From the NCBI RefSeq assembly GCF_001894925.1, contig NZ_BCXD01000018.1:50961-114960 (forward strand): a stretch of DNA of 64,000 bases, written 5' to 3'. The stretch is from Rhodococcus rhodnii NBRC 100604 (GTDB lineage: Bacteria; Actinomycetota; Actinomycetes; Mycobacteriales; Mycobacteriaceae). The notes under the pieces were generated by a model. That model worked only from the letters and a program-made list of their open reading frames with translations, was not told where the DNA came from and did not search any database. This document shows positions 36,271 to 43,601 of the stretch, piece after piece (positions within the stretch are counted from its first letter, which is position 1; every line of letters begins with the position of its first letter). The translations under genes were made by a program, and so were the position numbers.

Positions 36271-37527
36271 TCAGCGCATCTCCCCCGCGCCGACGTACGG
36301 ATTGTCGCTCACGAGAGGGCGGCCCTCGTCGAAACGCGAATACCGGAAGACCGACGCGTCGACGGCCGGGTCGCTCGAGACGCCGTCCAGCAGAAGGTCG
36401 GCGGCGAGTCGCCCCACCGCCGGCGAGATCTTGAAGCCGTGTCCGCTGAATCCCACCGCAAGGAACAGGCCGGGCACGGGTGAGGGACCGATGATCGGGT
36501 TGTAGTCGGGCGTGACGTCGTAACACCCCGCATACGACGACGCGAGACGCGGATCGGGCATATCGGGGAGCAGTGCCATGAGTCGCTCGATGCCGTAGGT
36601 GACGACGTTGTCCGTCGCGCGGTCGAGATAGCCGTCGGGGTCGGCGAATTCGGGTGTGCTGTGGTCGCTGTTGCCGACGAGCAGCGCTCCGTTCGGTTCG
36701 CCGCGCAGGTACTGCAGATTGACGAGATCGGAGAACACCGGGACGTCCCGGGTCGGTTCGCCGCGGTCGACGAGCAGGATCGCCTCCCGCTGCGCACGGA
36801 TGGGAAGTGCAACGCCGACCTGCTCGGCAAGGTGCGGTGACCACACACCGTTCGCGAGAACGACAGTGTCGCAGGATATTTCGTCACCTCCTGTGCAGCG
36901 GACTCCGGTGACGGTGCCGTCCGCGGCGGTGGTGAGGGCTGTGACGAGCGTGTTCTGCCGGATGCGGATGCCGGCCCTGCGTGCCGCTGCGGCGAACGCC
37001 GTGCCCGTGAGGTATGCGTCGCCGTGGCCGCCGTTCGGCTCGTGTGCGAAGGCGGCGAACGTCGCCGTGTCGAGGCCCGGCCACAACTCGTGGACCGAAT
37101 CCTCGTTGATCCGGGTCGCGTCGATACCGAGGTCGCGGTGCATCGCCAGATTGGTGTCGAGTGCGGTGACGTTCTCGTCGCCGACCCCGACGACGTATCC
37201 CGTGCGGTGGAAGCCGATGTCGGTGCCGAGGACGTCCTGCGCCGCATCGAAGATCTGCGTGCCGTAGTGGGCCATCGCGGCGAGAGTGGGCACGCCGTAG
37301 TGGCAGCGCACGATGCCACTGGACTTCGCCGTCATGCCCGAACACACCGTGGCGCGCTCGAGCACGAGCACGTCGGTCTCGCCGCGCTCTGCGAGTGCCC
37401 AGGCGGTGGCGAGTCCTTCGAGTCCGCCACCGATCACGGCGATTCGCGCCGTGCTGCGGTCCGAGTTCACGGTGCGGTCGGAGTTCACGGTCCGGTGGGA
37501 GTTCGCGTGGTCGGGCGTGCTCGTCAT
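36271..37527 (-). CDS. FAD-dependent amine/amino-acid oxidoreductase (DAO fold)
   Basis: The 418-residue protein has the FAD-binding glycine motif 'IAVIGGGLEGLATAWALAERG' (about residues 28-48) and a C-terminal 'YAGCYDVTPDYNPIIGPSPVPGLFLAVGFSGHGFKISPAVGRLAADLL', as in sarcosine oxidase and D-amino-acid oxidase relatives. It probably oxidises an N-substituted glycine, N-methyl amino acid or similar amine. The N-terminus carries a short repeat (HRTVNSDRTVNSDR). ATG 37527 with GAGGAC upstream. It shares an upstream 37-bp dyad with the glutamine-synthetase-like gene 10 kb away, hinting at a common pathway. Confidence 0.85.
   Translation of the reverse strand: MTSTPDHANSHRTVNSDRTVNSDRSTARIAVIGGGLEGLATAWALAERGETDVLVLERATVCSGMTAKSSGIVRCHYGVPTLAAMAHYGTQIFDAAQDVLGTDIGFHRTGYVVGVGDENVTALDTNLAMHRDLGIDATRINEDSVHELWPGLDTATFAAFAHEPNGGHGDAYLTGTAFAAAARRAGIRIRQNTLVTALTTAADGTVTGVRCTGGDEISCDTVVLANGVWSPHLAEQVGVALPIRAQREAILLVDRGEPTRDVPVFSDLVNLQYLRGEPNGALLVGNSDHSTPEFADPDGYLDRATDNVVTYGIERLMALLPDMPDPRLASSYAGCYDVTPDYNPIIGPSPVPGLFLAVGFSGHGFKISPAVGRLAADLLLDGVSSDPAVDASVFRYSRFDEGRPLVSDNPYVGAGEMR
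37463..37510 (-). repeat. 18-bp coding tandem repeat in the FAD-oxidoreductase N-terminus
   Basis: Units GAGTTCACGGTGCGGTCG and GAGTTCACGGTCCGGTGG and a partial third copy (plus-strand reading) encode the repeated T-V-N-S-D-R peptide. Confidence 0.85.
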
Positions 37528-37603
37528 GGCGGTCCTCGTTTCGCTCGCACGTGGCATCGGCGGCGTTCTGTGTCGGAACTCTGCCTGTGTTCGAGCTCCG
37601 CTA

Positions 37604-37640
37604 GTTTCCCAATGGAAGACGATGTAATCTATGAGGAAAC
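37604..37640 (-). promoter_or_regulatory. GTTTCC-N25-GGAAAC dyad upstream of the FAD oxidoreductase
   Basis: Inverted hexamers GTTTCC and GGAAAC are spaced 25 bases apart, 77 bp upstream of the oxidoreductase start. The same arms with the same spacer occur upstream of the glutamine-synthetase-like gene (47693-47729), and 14 of the 25 spacer bases also agree. This strongly suggests one regulator for both. Confidence 0.75.
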
Positions 37641-37706
37641 ATTTCATCGTGCCGAGCGGCCCACGTCAAGGCGACAGGCGTGCGAGATCGCTCCTCGGAC
37701 CGCTCG

Positions 37707-39029
37707 TCAGGCGACGACGGTCCCGGCGGAGTGACGCCGGTCTGCACCCGGTGGTCCGCTGCCGGGCGGTTCGACGCCCGGTGGTGTGAAGGTCGGCCTG
37801 CCCCTCGGTGTCGAGGTGATCGTCCAGTCGCTGTGATGGACATGGCGATGGTGGCTGCCGCAGAGCAGCACCATGTTGTCGAGATCCGTCGGCCCGCCGT
37901 CCGCCCAATGCGTAATGTGGTGAGCTTCGCACCACGACGACGGGACCGTGCAGTTCGGGAACGCGCATCCGCGGTCCCGGACGGTGAGTGCTCGGCGCTG
38001 TGCCGGGGTGACGAGCCGCGTGGTGCGGCCCATGCTCAGCGGAACACCGTTGTCGTCGATCACGATCGGCGTGACCTGCGCATCACACGCCACCGCACGC
38101 GCCGTCTCCGGTGTGAGCGTGGCGCCCCACGGGGTCCACGGCAGACCGATGCCATCGAGCAGCGCCGTGATCGACCGGTGCGTCTTCTCCGCCGGACCGG
38201 CCGGCTGCCCCTGCAGATCGCGCTGATGGATCAGCACCGTCACGTGCGGCTTCTCACCCGCTTCCATCCCGGCAACGCCGGAATCGAGGAACCGGCGGCA
38301 CACCTCGACCAACGCATCCGCGCGGCGTTTGCGCGGTGACCGCCGATCCGGTGTGCCGTCCTCGGCAGGCTGCGGCGCCGACAGCTTCGACAACGCCGTC
38401 ATCAGGACTTCACCCGAGAGGGCATCGAAGTTTCCGTGCACCACCACCCGCCCGTGCAGCGTGTGCGACACCGATAGGTGGTTGAGGTTGTCGCGTTCGC
38501 GCGTCGGCGGGCCGTCCGATTCGGCGTCCAGGCGGATCTCGAGCCGCTCCTTGGCTCGCCGCACCGACGCCGTCGTCGTCCCCGGCCCGGGAACCGCCGC
38601 CGCCAGCAGAGCGTCACGGCAGAACTCGACCACCTTCGAATGCTCCTCGGGGTCGGCCTCGGCCAGCGCTGCCAGCAGCGACGGCGGCGTCTCGAAGAAG
38701 TCGCAGATCATCTGGGCGTGTGTCGGCGAGACCCGTTGTTCGGCAACAGCAGCAGCGATCTCGGGCTGCGACCGCAGGCTCACCGCGAGATTGACGACCC
38801 GCCGCGCCTCATGAACCTCGAGCATCGTCCGCGCCGCCAGCCACGACCCCGCATCCCGATACCCGTCCTCACCGGAGATACCGCGCTCGACCACCTCACC
38901 CATCACAGAGATCCGCTGCGCCTGCAACGCCTCGATCTGACGCGACAACGAGAGCGCCCGCTCCCGCAACTCGCCGTCACCGAGCTGCCACGGTGCCCCG
39001 TGTGCTGTGTGTGAATCCCCCGACCCCAT
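37707..39029 (-). CDS. DUF222/13E12-family HNH endonuclease
   Basis: The 440-residue protein has the actinobacterial DUF222 domain (about 20-320: 'SWLAARTMLEVHEARRVVNLA...', 'VSPTHAQMICDFFE') and a C-terminal HNH nuclease motif, 'CAFPNCTVPSSWCEAHHITHWADGGPTDLDNMVLLCGSHHRHVHH' (about 358-402), with two Cys pairs and the His-Asn-His core. The family is multicopy in mycobacteria and rhodococci and behaves as a repeat element. A LexA-type box 15 bp upstream predicts DNA-damage induction. C-terminal tail is Pro/Gly-rich. Confidence 0.92.
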   Translation of the reverse strand: MGSGDSHTAHGAPWQLGDGELRERALSLSRQIEALQAQRISVMGEVVERGISGEDGYRDAGSWLAARTMLEVHEARRVVNLAVSLRSQPEIAAAVAEQRVSPTHAQMICDFFETPPSLLAALAEADPEEHSKVVEFCRDALLAAAVPGPGTTTASVRRAKERLEIRLDAESDGPPTRERDNLNHLSVSHTLHGRVVVHGNFDALSGEVLMTALSKLSAPQPAEDGTPDRRSPRKRRADALVEVCRRFLDSGVAGMEAGEKPHVTVLIHQRDLQGQPAGPAEKTHRSITALLDGIGLPWTPWGATLTPETARAVACDAQVTPIVIDDNGVPLSMGRTTRLVTPAQRRALTVRDRGCAFPNCTVPSSWCEAHHITHWADGGPTDLDNMVLLCGSHHRHVHHSDWTITSTPRGRPTFTPPGVEPPGSGPPGADRRHSAGTVVA

Positions 39030-39043
39030 GCGACAAACCTATA

Positions 39044-39059
39044 TCGCACACCCGTTCGA
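39044..39059 (-). promoter_or_regulatory. LexA/SOS-type box upstream of the HNH gene
   Basis: TCGCACACCCGTTCGA matches the actinobacterial SOS consensus TCGAAC-N4-GTTCGA with one mismatch, 15 bp before the start codon. Members of this HNH family in mycobacteria have been reported in the LexA regulon. Confidence 0.7.
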
Positions 39060-39205
39060 TACAAGACCCATTTCCGCAGCTGGGGATAACCGCAGAGCTG
39101 TGGACAAAGTCCGCCGTCACGCCGTTGCAGCCGCGGCGTGCAGCGCGCCGATCGAGGGCACCCGTGCCGGGAGTCTGCAGCCTCCCGGCACGGCCGTTCG
39201 ACGGA

Positions 39206-39967
39206 TCAGTCCAGTTGCGCGTCGGCGTATGCGGCCATCGCGTCCCGGTGATAGTCGGCGAGTCCCGGTCGCACCCGGTCGTAGGTCGCCTTCCACTGCG
39301 CATCCGAGGCGAGGGTCTCTCCAAGGTGCTTGTAGGCGGCTGCGGTCGGTGTCCAGAACTTGCAGATGCCCCGATAGTGCACGTCGATCTCGGCCTGAAC
39401 AGCCGGATCGTCGACCGGCGTGTCCGCCTCCATCAGTTCGGCCATCCGAAACATCTGTGCGCTCGTCTCGCGCTGCATTCGCTCGTGGTCTTCCGGCGCG
39501 AGGCTGTCGCTGAATCGCTTCGAGTCCTCCCACTCCTGCGGCCATTTCTGTCGAGCGTCCGCGTCGTACCGTGTCGTGTCGAATCCCTCGAACAGGTTCT
39601 CGGGCTCGTCGAGGTTCGTCATGTCGCTGCCGTCCTTCCGGTTCTCCAGTTCGGCGATGGTGCGAGCGACCGTGGTCACCAGGGTGGCGAGCCGGTCCCG
39701 CTCGTCCACCAGGCGCCGGTGGTGCGCCCGCAGCGCCTCCACCTCGTCGGTGTGCTTCGCGAGAACGTCGGCGATCTCGGACAACCCGAGCCGCAGTTCA
39801 CGCAGTACGAGGATCTGCTGCAACCGCAGCAGTTCTTCCTCCTCGTAGTAGCGGTACCCGTTGCTACCCACCCGGGCCGGGGTGAGCAAGCCGATCTCGT
39901 CGTAGTGCCGCAGAGTTCGGGACGTCACGCCCGACATCCGGGCAACGTCTGCGATCGTCCAGGCCAT
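39206..39967 (-). CDS. MerR-family TipA-like regulator
   Basis: The 253-residue protein has an N-terminal MerR winged helix ('TIADVARMSGVTSRTLRHYDEIGLLTPARVGSNGYRYYEEEEL'), a coiled-coil linker (about 70-115), and a C-terminal TipAS-type domain ('FEGFDTTRYDADARQKWPQEW...', ending 'DYHRDAMAAYADAQLD'). TipAS domains bind thiopeptide antibiotics covalently in Streptomyces; here a related ligand sensor is likely. Regulation of itself is suggested by a promoter with the long 19-bp spacer typical of MerR activation. Confidence 0.92.
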   Translation of the reverse strand: MAWTIADVARMSGVTSRTLRHYDEIGLLTPARVGSNGYRYYEEEELLRLQQILVLRELRLGLSEIADVLAKHTDEVEALRAHHRRLVDERDRLATLVTTVARTIAELENRKDGSDMTNLDEPENLFEGFDTTRYDADARQKWPQEWEDSKRFSDSLAPEDHERMQRETSAQMFRMAELMEADTPVDDPAVQAEIDVHYRGICKFWTPTAAAYKHLGETLASDAQWKATYDRVRPGLADYHRDAMAAYADAQLD

Positions 39968-40012
39968 GACGTTCTCCCATCACCGCGGCCGGTCTCTCCG
40001 GCCGTACGGACG

Positions 40013-40043
40013 ACGGTAGAAGTTCACGCGACGAGAAGGTCAA
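40013..40043 (-). promoter_or_regulatory. MerR-type promoter (19-bp spacer) of the TipA-like gene
   Basis: On the minus strand, TTGACC (40043-40038) and TACCGT (40018-40013) are 19 bases apart, the over-long spacing that MerR-family activators correct. The repeated ACCTTCT / ACTTCT elements lie in the spacer; a strict dyad is not evident. Confidence 0.5.
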
Positions 40044-40093
40044 GACTTTCGCTACGTGCCCGCCGGTATCCGCCGGCCTCGCGTTCCGAAAAC

Positions 40094-41122
40094 CTAGCGA
40101 CCACTACCGATCCCGAGCGATCCGTCTCCGGAACCGGCTGTGTCGGCGGGCTGGTCGTCCTCGGTGGTCGCGACGGCCGCATCGGCGAGCTGCGCCAGAA
40201 CCGGGAGCGACGGCACGAAGAACAGCGTTCCCGTCACCGCGGTGGAGAAGTCGAGGATGCGGTCGTGGTTGCCTTCCGGCTCGCCCAGGAACATGTGCTG
40301 CAGCATCGTTTCCGTGACCGAGACGTCCTTCGCATAGCCGATGAAGTACGTGCCGTACTCGTCGTCGCCGAGCGAACCGAACGGCATGTTGTCGCGCAGG
40401 ATGTCCTGCTCCACGCCGTTCTCGTCGACGATCGTGGTGAGGGCGACGTGCGAGTTCGACGGCTTGACGTCGTCGCCCAGTTCGACGTTCTCTACCTTCG
40501 TCCTGCCGATGGCCTCCTGCTGCTCCTCGACGGTCAGCGCGTTCCACGCCGTCATGTCGTGCAGGTACTTCTGGACGACGACGTAACTGCCACCGCGGAA
40601 TTCGGGTTCCTCGTCGCCGATGAGGGCCGCCTCGACGGCCTCGCCGCCGACGGGATTCGCGGTGCCGTCGACGAACCCCAGCAGGTCCCGTGAATCGAAG
40701 TAGCGGAAGCCGTGCACCTCGTCGACGACGGTCACCGCGTCGCCGAGCGCGTCCATGATCTGACGCCCGAGTTCGAAGCACAGGTCGGCGCGACGGGCCT
40801 TGATGTGCAGGAGGATGTCACCGGGCGTGGCCGGTGCCGAGTGCACGGCGCCGGTGAGCGGGACGAAGGGATGCAGCCCTGCGGGTTTCGTGGGCATCGT
40901 CAGCCGGTCCCAGAAGTCCGAACCGATCCCGACGACGCACGAGAGCGACGCCTCGAGTTCGCGGAATCCGACGTTCTTCACCAGTTCGTCGATGTCGCCG
41001 AGGAGGTCGAGCACCGTCGCGGTGTCGGAGTCCGACGGTCCGGCCTCGATCACGAGGAACAGTGCTGCGGCACCGAGCGGATCGGTGACCTTCTGGGGCG
41101 ACTGTGCGGACGGTGACGTCAT
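40094..41122 (-). CDS. dypB: Dye-decolorizing (DyP) peroxidase, B type, with encapsulin-targeting tail
   Basis: The 342-residue heme peroxidase aligns closely with Rhodococcus DypB: distal Asp152 in 'GFVDGTANP', proximal heme ligand His225 in 'NSHVALTT', Arg243 and Asn245 in 'ILRDNMPFGS' (one lower than in the R. jostii enzyme). It oxidises dyes, Mn(II) and lignin-like phenols using hydrogen peroxide. The C-terminus 'SGDGSLGIGSGR' (about 331-342) matches the cargo-loading peptide that packages DyP into encapsulin, but no encapsulin gene is adjacent. It is followed at 47 bp by a cupin regulator upstream. Confidence 0.95.
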   Translation of the reverse strand: MTSPSAQSPQKVTDPLGAAALFLVIEAGPSDSDTATVLDLLGDIDELVKNVGFRELEASLSCVVGIGSDFWDRLTMPTKPAGLHPFVPLTGAVHSAPATPGDILLHIKARRADLCFELGRQIMDALGDAVTVVDEVHGFRYFDSRDLLGFVDGTANPVGGEAVEAALIGDEEPEFRGGSYVVVQKYLHDMTAWNALTVEEQQEAIGRTKVENVELGDDVKPSNSHVALTTIVDENGVEQDILRDNMPFGSLGDDEYGTYFIGYAKDVSVTETMLQHMFLGEPEGNHDRILDFSTAVTGTLFFVPSLPVLAQLADAAVATTEDDQPADTAGSGDGSLGIGSGR

Positions 41123-41168
41123 GCGTGATCCTCGGTCGTGTGTTCGGCGTTCACTGCTGTTCGGGTGT

Positions 41169-41792
41169 TCACTGCTGATGATTGTCGGGGTACGCGGTGA
41201 CGGCGAGGAAGCGAATCGGCAATGTCACGAGTTCGTTCGGCCCGTGGACGCCCTCGCCGTCGAGAAGCAGCGTGTCGCCTGGTCGCAGCCGGTACTCGTT
41301 GTCGCCGTGGCCGTAGATCATCTCGCCTTCGAGCATGTAGAGCAGCTCGGTCCCGGCGTGCTGGAACAGCGGGTGGACCTCGCTCGCCTCGGTGAGCGTG
41401 ACGAGGACGGGTTCGAGCCGCTTGTGTTGCCCGCGCAGTGCACCCAGCAGTTCGTAGTGGTGGCCGACGCGCGTGCCGCGCCCGACGATCTGCGCGCCCT
41501 CACCACTGCGGACGAACACGGCTTCACGCGTGGGGTCGGCGCCGCGGAACAGCGAGGTGACGGGGACGTCGAGACCTGCCGCGAGACGTCCGAGCGTCGA
41601 CAGGCTGGCGGACGTCTGCGCGTTCTCGATCTTGGAGAGCATCGCCTTGGAGATGCCGATCCGCCCGGCCAGCTCGCCGACCGACAGTCCCGCCGAGATC
41701 CGCAGCCGCCGGACCTCGCCCGCGATGACGCGTTCGAGCGCGGGCCCGGGCGGGGAGTCCCGCGGAACCTCGCGTGCGGTGTCGTCGCTCAT
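41169..41792 (-). CDS. XRE-family regulator with C-terminal cupin
   Basis: The 207-residue protein combines a HTH_3 domain (about 24-78: 'RRLRISAGLSVGELAGRIGISKAMLSKIENAQTSASLSTLGRLAAGL') with a cupin sensor (about 125-195: 'HAGTELLYMLEGEMIYGHGDNEYRLRPGDTLLLDGEGVHGP'). Such regulators often control amino-acid, polyamine or gamma-glutamyl-amine pathways. It is upstream of dypB in the same direction and divergent from the GbsR-like gene. It is a candidate to bind the GTTTCC-N25-GGAAAC dyads, without proof. ATG 41792; GTG 41801 possible. Confidence 0.88.
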   Translation of the reverse strand: MSDDTAREVPRDSPPGPALERVIAGEVRRLRISAGLSVGELAGRIGISKAMLSKIENAQTSASLSTLGRLAAGLDVPVTSLFRGADPTREAVFVRSGEGAQIVGRGTRVGHHYELLGALRGQHKRLEPVLVTLTEASEVHPLFQHAGTELLYMLEGEMIYGHGDNEYRLRPGDTLLLDGEGVHGPNELVTLPIRFLAVTAYPDNHQQ

Positions 41793-41902
41793 GGCTCTCA
41801 CCGTAGCGCGCGTTCACTGTGGGTGGACGGTGGGAGCGCCTCGCCGGGATCGGCATACTCTGATCGTGCGGACTCTGCGTGGTCCGGAGTGGAGTGTTTC
41901 GA

Positions 41903-42451
41903 GTGCAGGATGTTGAGACGGTGATGACCCGGGACATGGACGACGCGGCGGACGCGGCGGGACCCGCCGACAGGCGCGACTTCTCGCGATGGTTCGTCGA
42001 GCGTTTCGCCGACTACTGGCAGTCGACCGGGGCGTCGCCGATCGAGGGCCGCATCGCGGGGTACCTGCTGCTGGACGAGTCGGCCGGAGTGAGCGCCGCG
42101 GAACTCGCGAGCGAGTTGGGCGCGAGCCGGGGTTCGGTGTCGACGTACGTGCGCAAGCTCATCGACCGCGGTTTCGTCACCCTCGTCCGCAAACCGCGCG
42201 ACCGAACCCATTACTACCGCATGGATTCCGACGTGTGGGGGAGGTTTCTCGAGACCGAGCACACGTATCTGGAGAAGCAGCGGGGGCTCGCGACGCAGGC
42301 GCTCGCGTACACCGACCCGAGCGGGCCGGCGTACGCGAGGGTGCGCAACATGCGCGACTACATGAGCTGGATCATCGACAACCGGATGCTGCCGAGCGAA
42401 TGGAATCGGTTCAAATCCGAACGCGACGAACGCGATGCACCGTCGTCGTGA
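41903..42451 (+). CDS. GbsR/MarR-family transcriptional regulator
   Basis: The 182-residue protein begins with a helix 'FSRWFVERFADYWQSTGASPIEGRIAGYLLLDESAGVSAAELASELGASRGSVSTYVRKLIDRGFV', a GbsR-type winged helix lacking metal motifs, with a dimerising C-terminal helical part. GbsR regulators sense choline or other small amines in some species; here the ligand is open. Start codon uncertain: GTG 41903 has GGAG eight bases upstream; GTG 41879 and ATG 41924 are alternatives. It converges on the siderophore-binding lipoprotein gene with three bases between stops. Confidence 0.82.
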   Translation: MQDVETVMTRDMDDAADAAGPADRRDFSRWFVERFADYWQSTGASPIEGRIAGYLLLDESAGVSAAELASELGASRGSVSTYVRKLIDRGFVTLVRKPRDRTHYYRMDSDVWGRFLETEHTYLEKQRGLATQALAYTDPSGPAYARVRNMRDYMSWIIDNRMLPSEWNRFKSERDERDAPSS

Positions 42452-42454
42452 GCG

Positions 42455-43489
42455 TCACCGATCGAGCGTCGCCACGGCGGTGTCGATCATCGGCAGGTAG
42501 CGCTCGATCGACCACGGCACCGTCAGCGGATTGATCATCGACGATCCGGTGACGAACGACTGGTCCGTCGGTGCGACGACGGCTCCCCGTGCGACAGCGG
42601 GGATCTGGGCGTACACGGGCTGCGATTCCGTCTCGGTGCGATTGGTCTCGTCGGAGTAGAACGTGAACAGCAGGTCCGAGTCGTCGAGCAGGCCTGCGAG
42701 CTCGAGCCCGATGACGGCGGAGTCGGTTCCCTCGGTCTCGGTGAGCGTGTCGACGACGGGATCGACCGTCAGCCCGAGGCCTCGCACCATCGCGACGCGC
42801 TGCTCCTCGGGGAAGAACACGCCGAGAGTGCCCGGTCCGGTGTTGTAGATGAACGAGAACGTCACGCCCTGGTAGTCGGGACGCGACGCGGCAGCGTCGG
42901 CGAACTGCGATTCGATCTGCGCGATCTCTGTGGCGGCCTCGTCGGACTTGCCCATCGCTTCACCGATCACGCGCATCTGGTCCTGCCACGTGATCGTCCA
43001 CGGCTGCTCCTCGTACGCGACCGTGGGTGCGAAGGCGCTGAGCGCGTCGTACTGCTCCTGCGTGATTCCCGACCACGGGGCGAGGATCAGGTCGGGATCG
43101 AGTGCGGCGATCCGCTCGATCTCGAGTTCGCTTCCGCCCGTGAACTGTTCGGGGAGTTCGGCCCCGGCTTCGGTGACGGCGTCGTGGATCCACGGCAGGT
43201 AGCCGGTGTCGTCGCTGCCCCACGCGTATTCCTCGATGCCGACCGGGACGGTGCCGAGTGCGATCGCCGTCTCCGCGGATCCCATGCCGAGCGTGACGAT
43301 GCGCTCGGGTTCGCGGTCGACGACCGTGGTGCCGAGTGCGTGTTCGATGGTGACGGGCGCGAAGTCGCCTCCGCCGGTCTCCTCGTCGTCGGCTCCGCCC
43401 GAGCTGCAGCCGGTGAGCGCGAGTGCAGCGGCGACCAGACCTGCTGCGAGGGCGGACCCTCGGCCGGTCCGGAATCGAGCGAGTCTCAT
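42455..43489 (-). CDS. Iron-siderophore ABC-transporter substrate-binding lipoprotein
   Basis: The 344-residue protein has a lipoprotein signal peptide ending in the lipobox 'LTGC' (Cys28), then a class III periplasmic-binding fold (FepB/FhuD/CeuE-like): 'RIVTLGMGSAETAIALGTVPVGI' and 'IERIAALDPDLILAPWSGITQEQYDALS' are typical. It delivers ferric siderophores to an ABC importer, but no permease or ATPase gene is next to it. A 15/19 match to the IdeR/DtxR box stands 32 bp upstream, indicating iron repression. Confidence 0.92.
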   Translation of the reverse strand: MRLARFRTGRGSALAAGLVAAALALTGCSSGGADDEETGGGDFAPVTIEHALGTTVVDREPERIVTLGMGSAETAIALGTVPVGIEEYAWGSDDTGYLPWIHDAVTEAGAELPEQFTGGSELEIERIAALDPDLILAPWSGITQEQYDALSAFAPTVAYEEQPWTITWQDQMRVIGEAMGKSDEAATEIAQIESQFADAAASRPDYQGVTFSFIYNTGPGTLGVFFPEEQRVAMVRGLGLTVDPVVDTLTETEGTDSAVIGLELAGLLDDSDLLFTFYSDETNRTETESQPVYAQIPAVARGAVVAPTDQSFVTGSSMINPLTVPWSIERYLPMIDTAVATLDR

Positions 43490-43520
43490 GGCGTACCTTC
43501 CACGCGGGGGCGATGTCGGC

Positions 43521-43539
43521 TGAGCATAGGCTTACCTTT
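43521..43539 (-). promoter_or_regulatory. IdeR/DtxR iron box upstream of the siderophore-binding lipoprotein
   Basis: The 19-mer (core AGGCTTACCTT) agrees with TTAGGTTAGGCTAACCTAA at 15 of 19 positions, 32 bp before the start. Two copies of CTGAAAGTTCA follow at 43541 and 43558 (17-bp period), whose role is unknown. Confidence 0.7.
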
Positions 43540-43601
43540 TCTGAAAGTTCAACCCAGCTGAAAGTTCACGCACGCGTCGCGCCGGTAGCCCCCGCGTCTC
43601 G

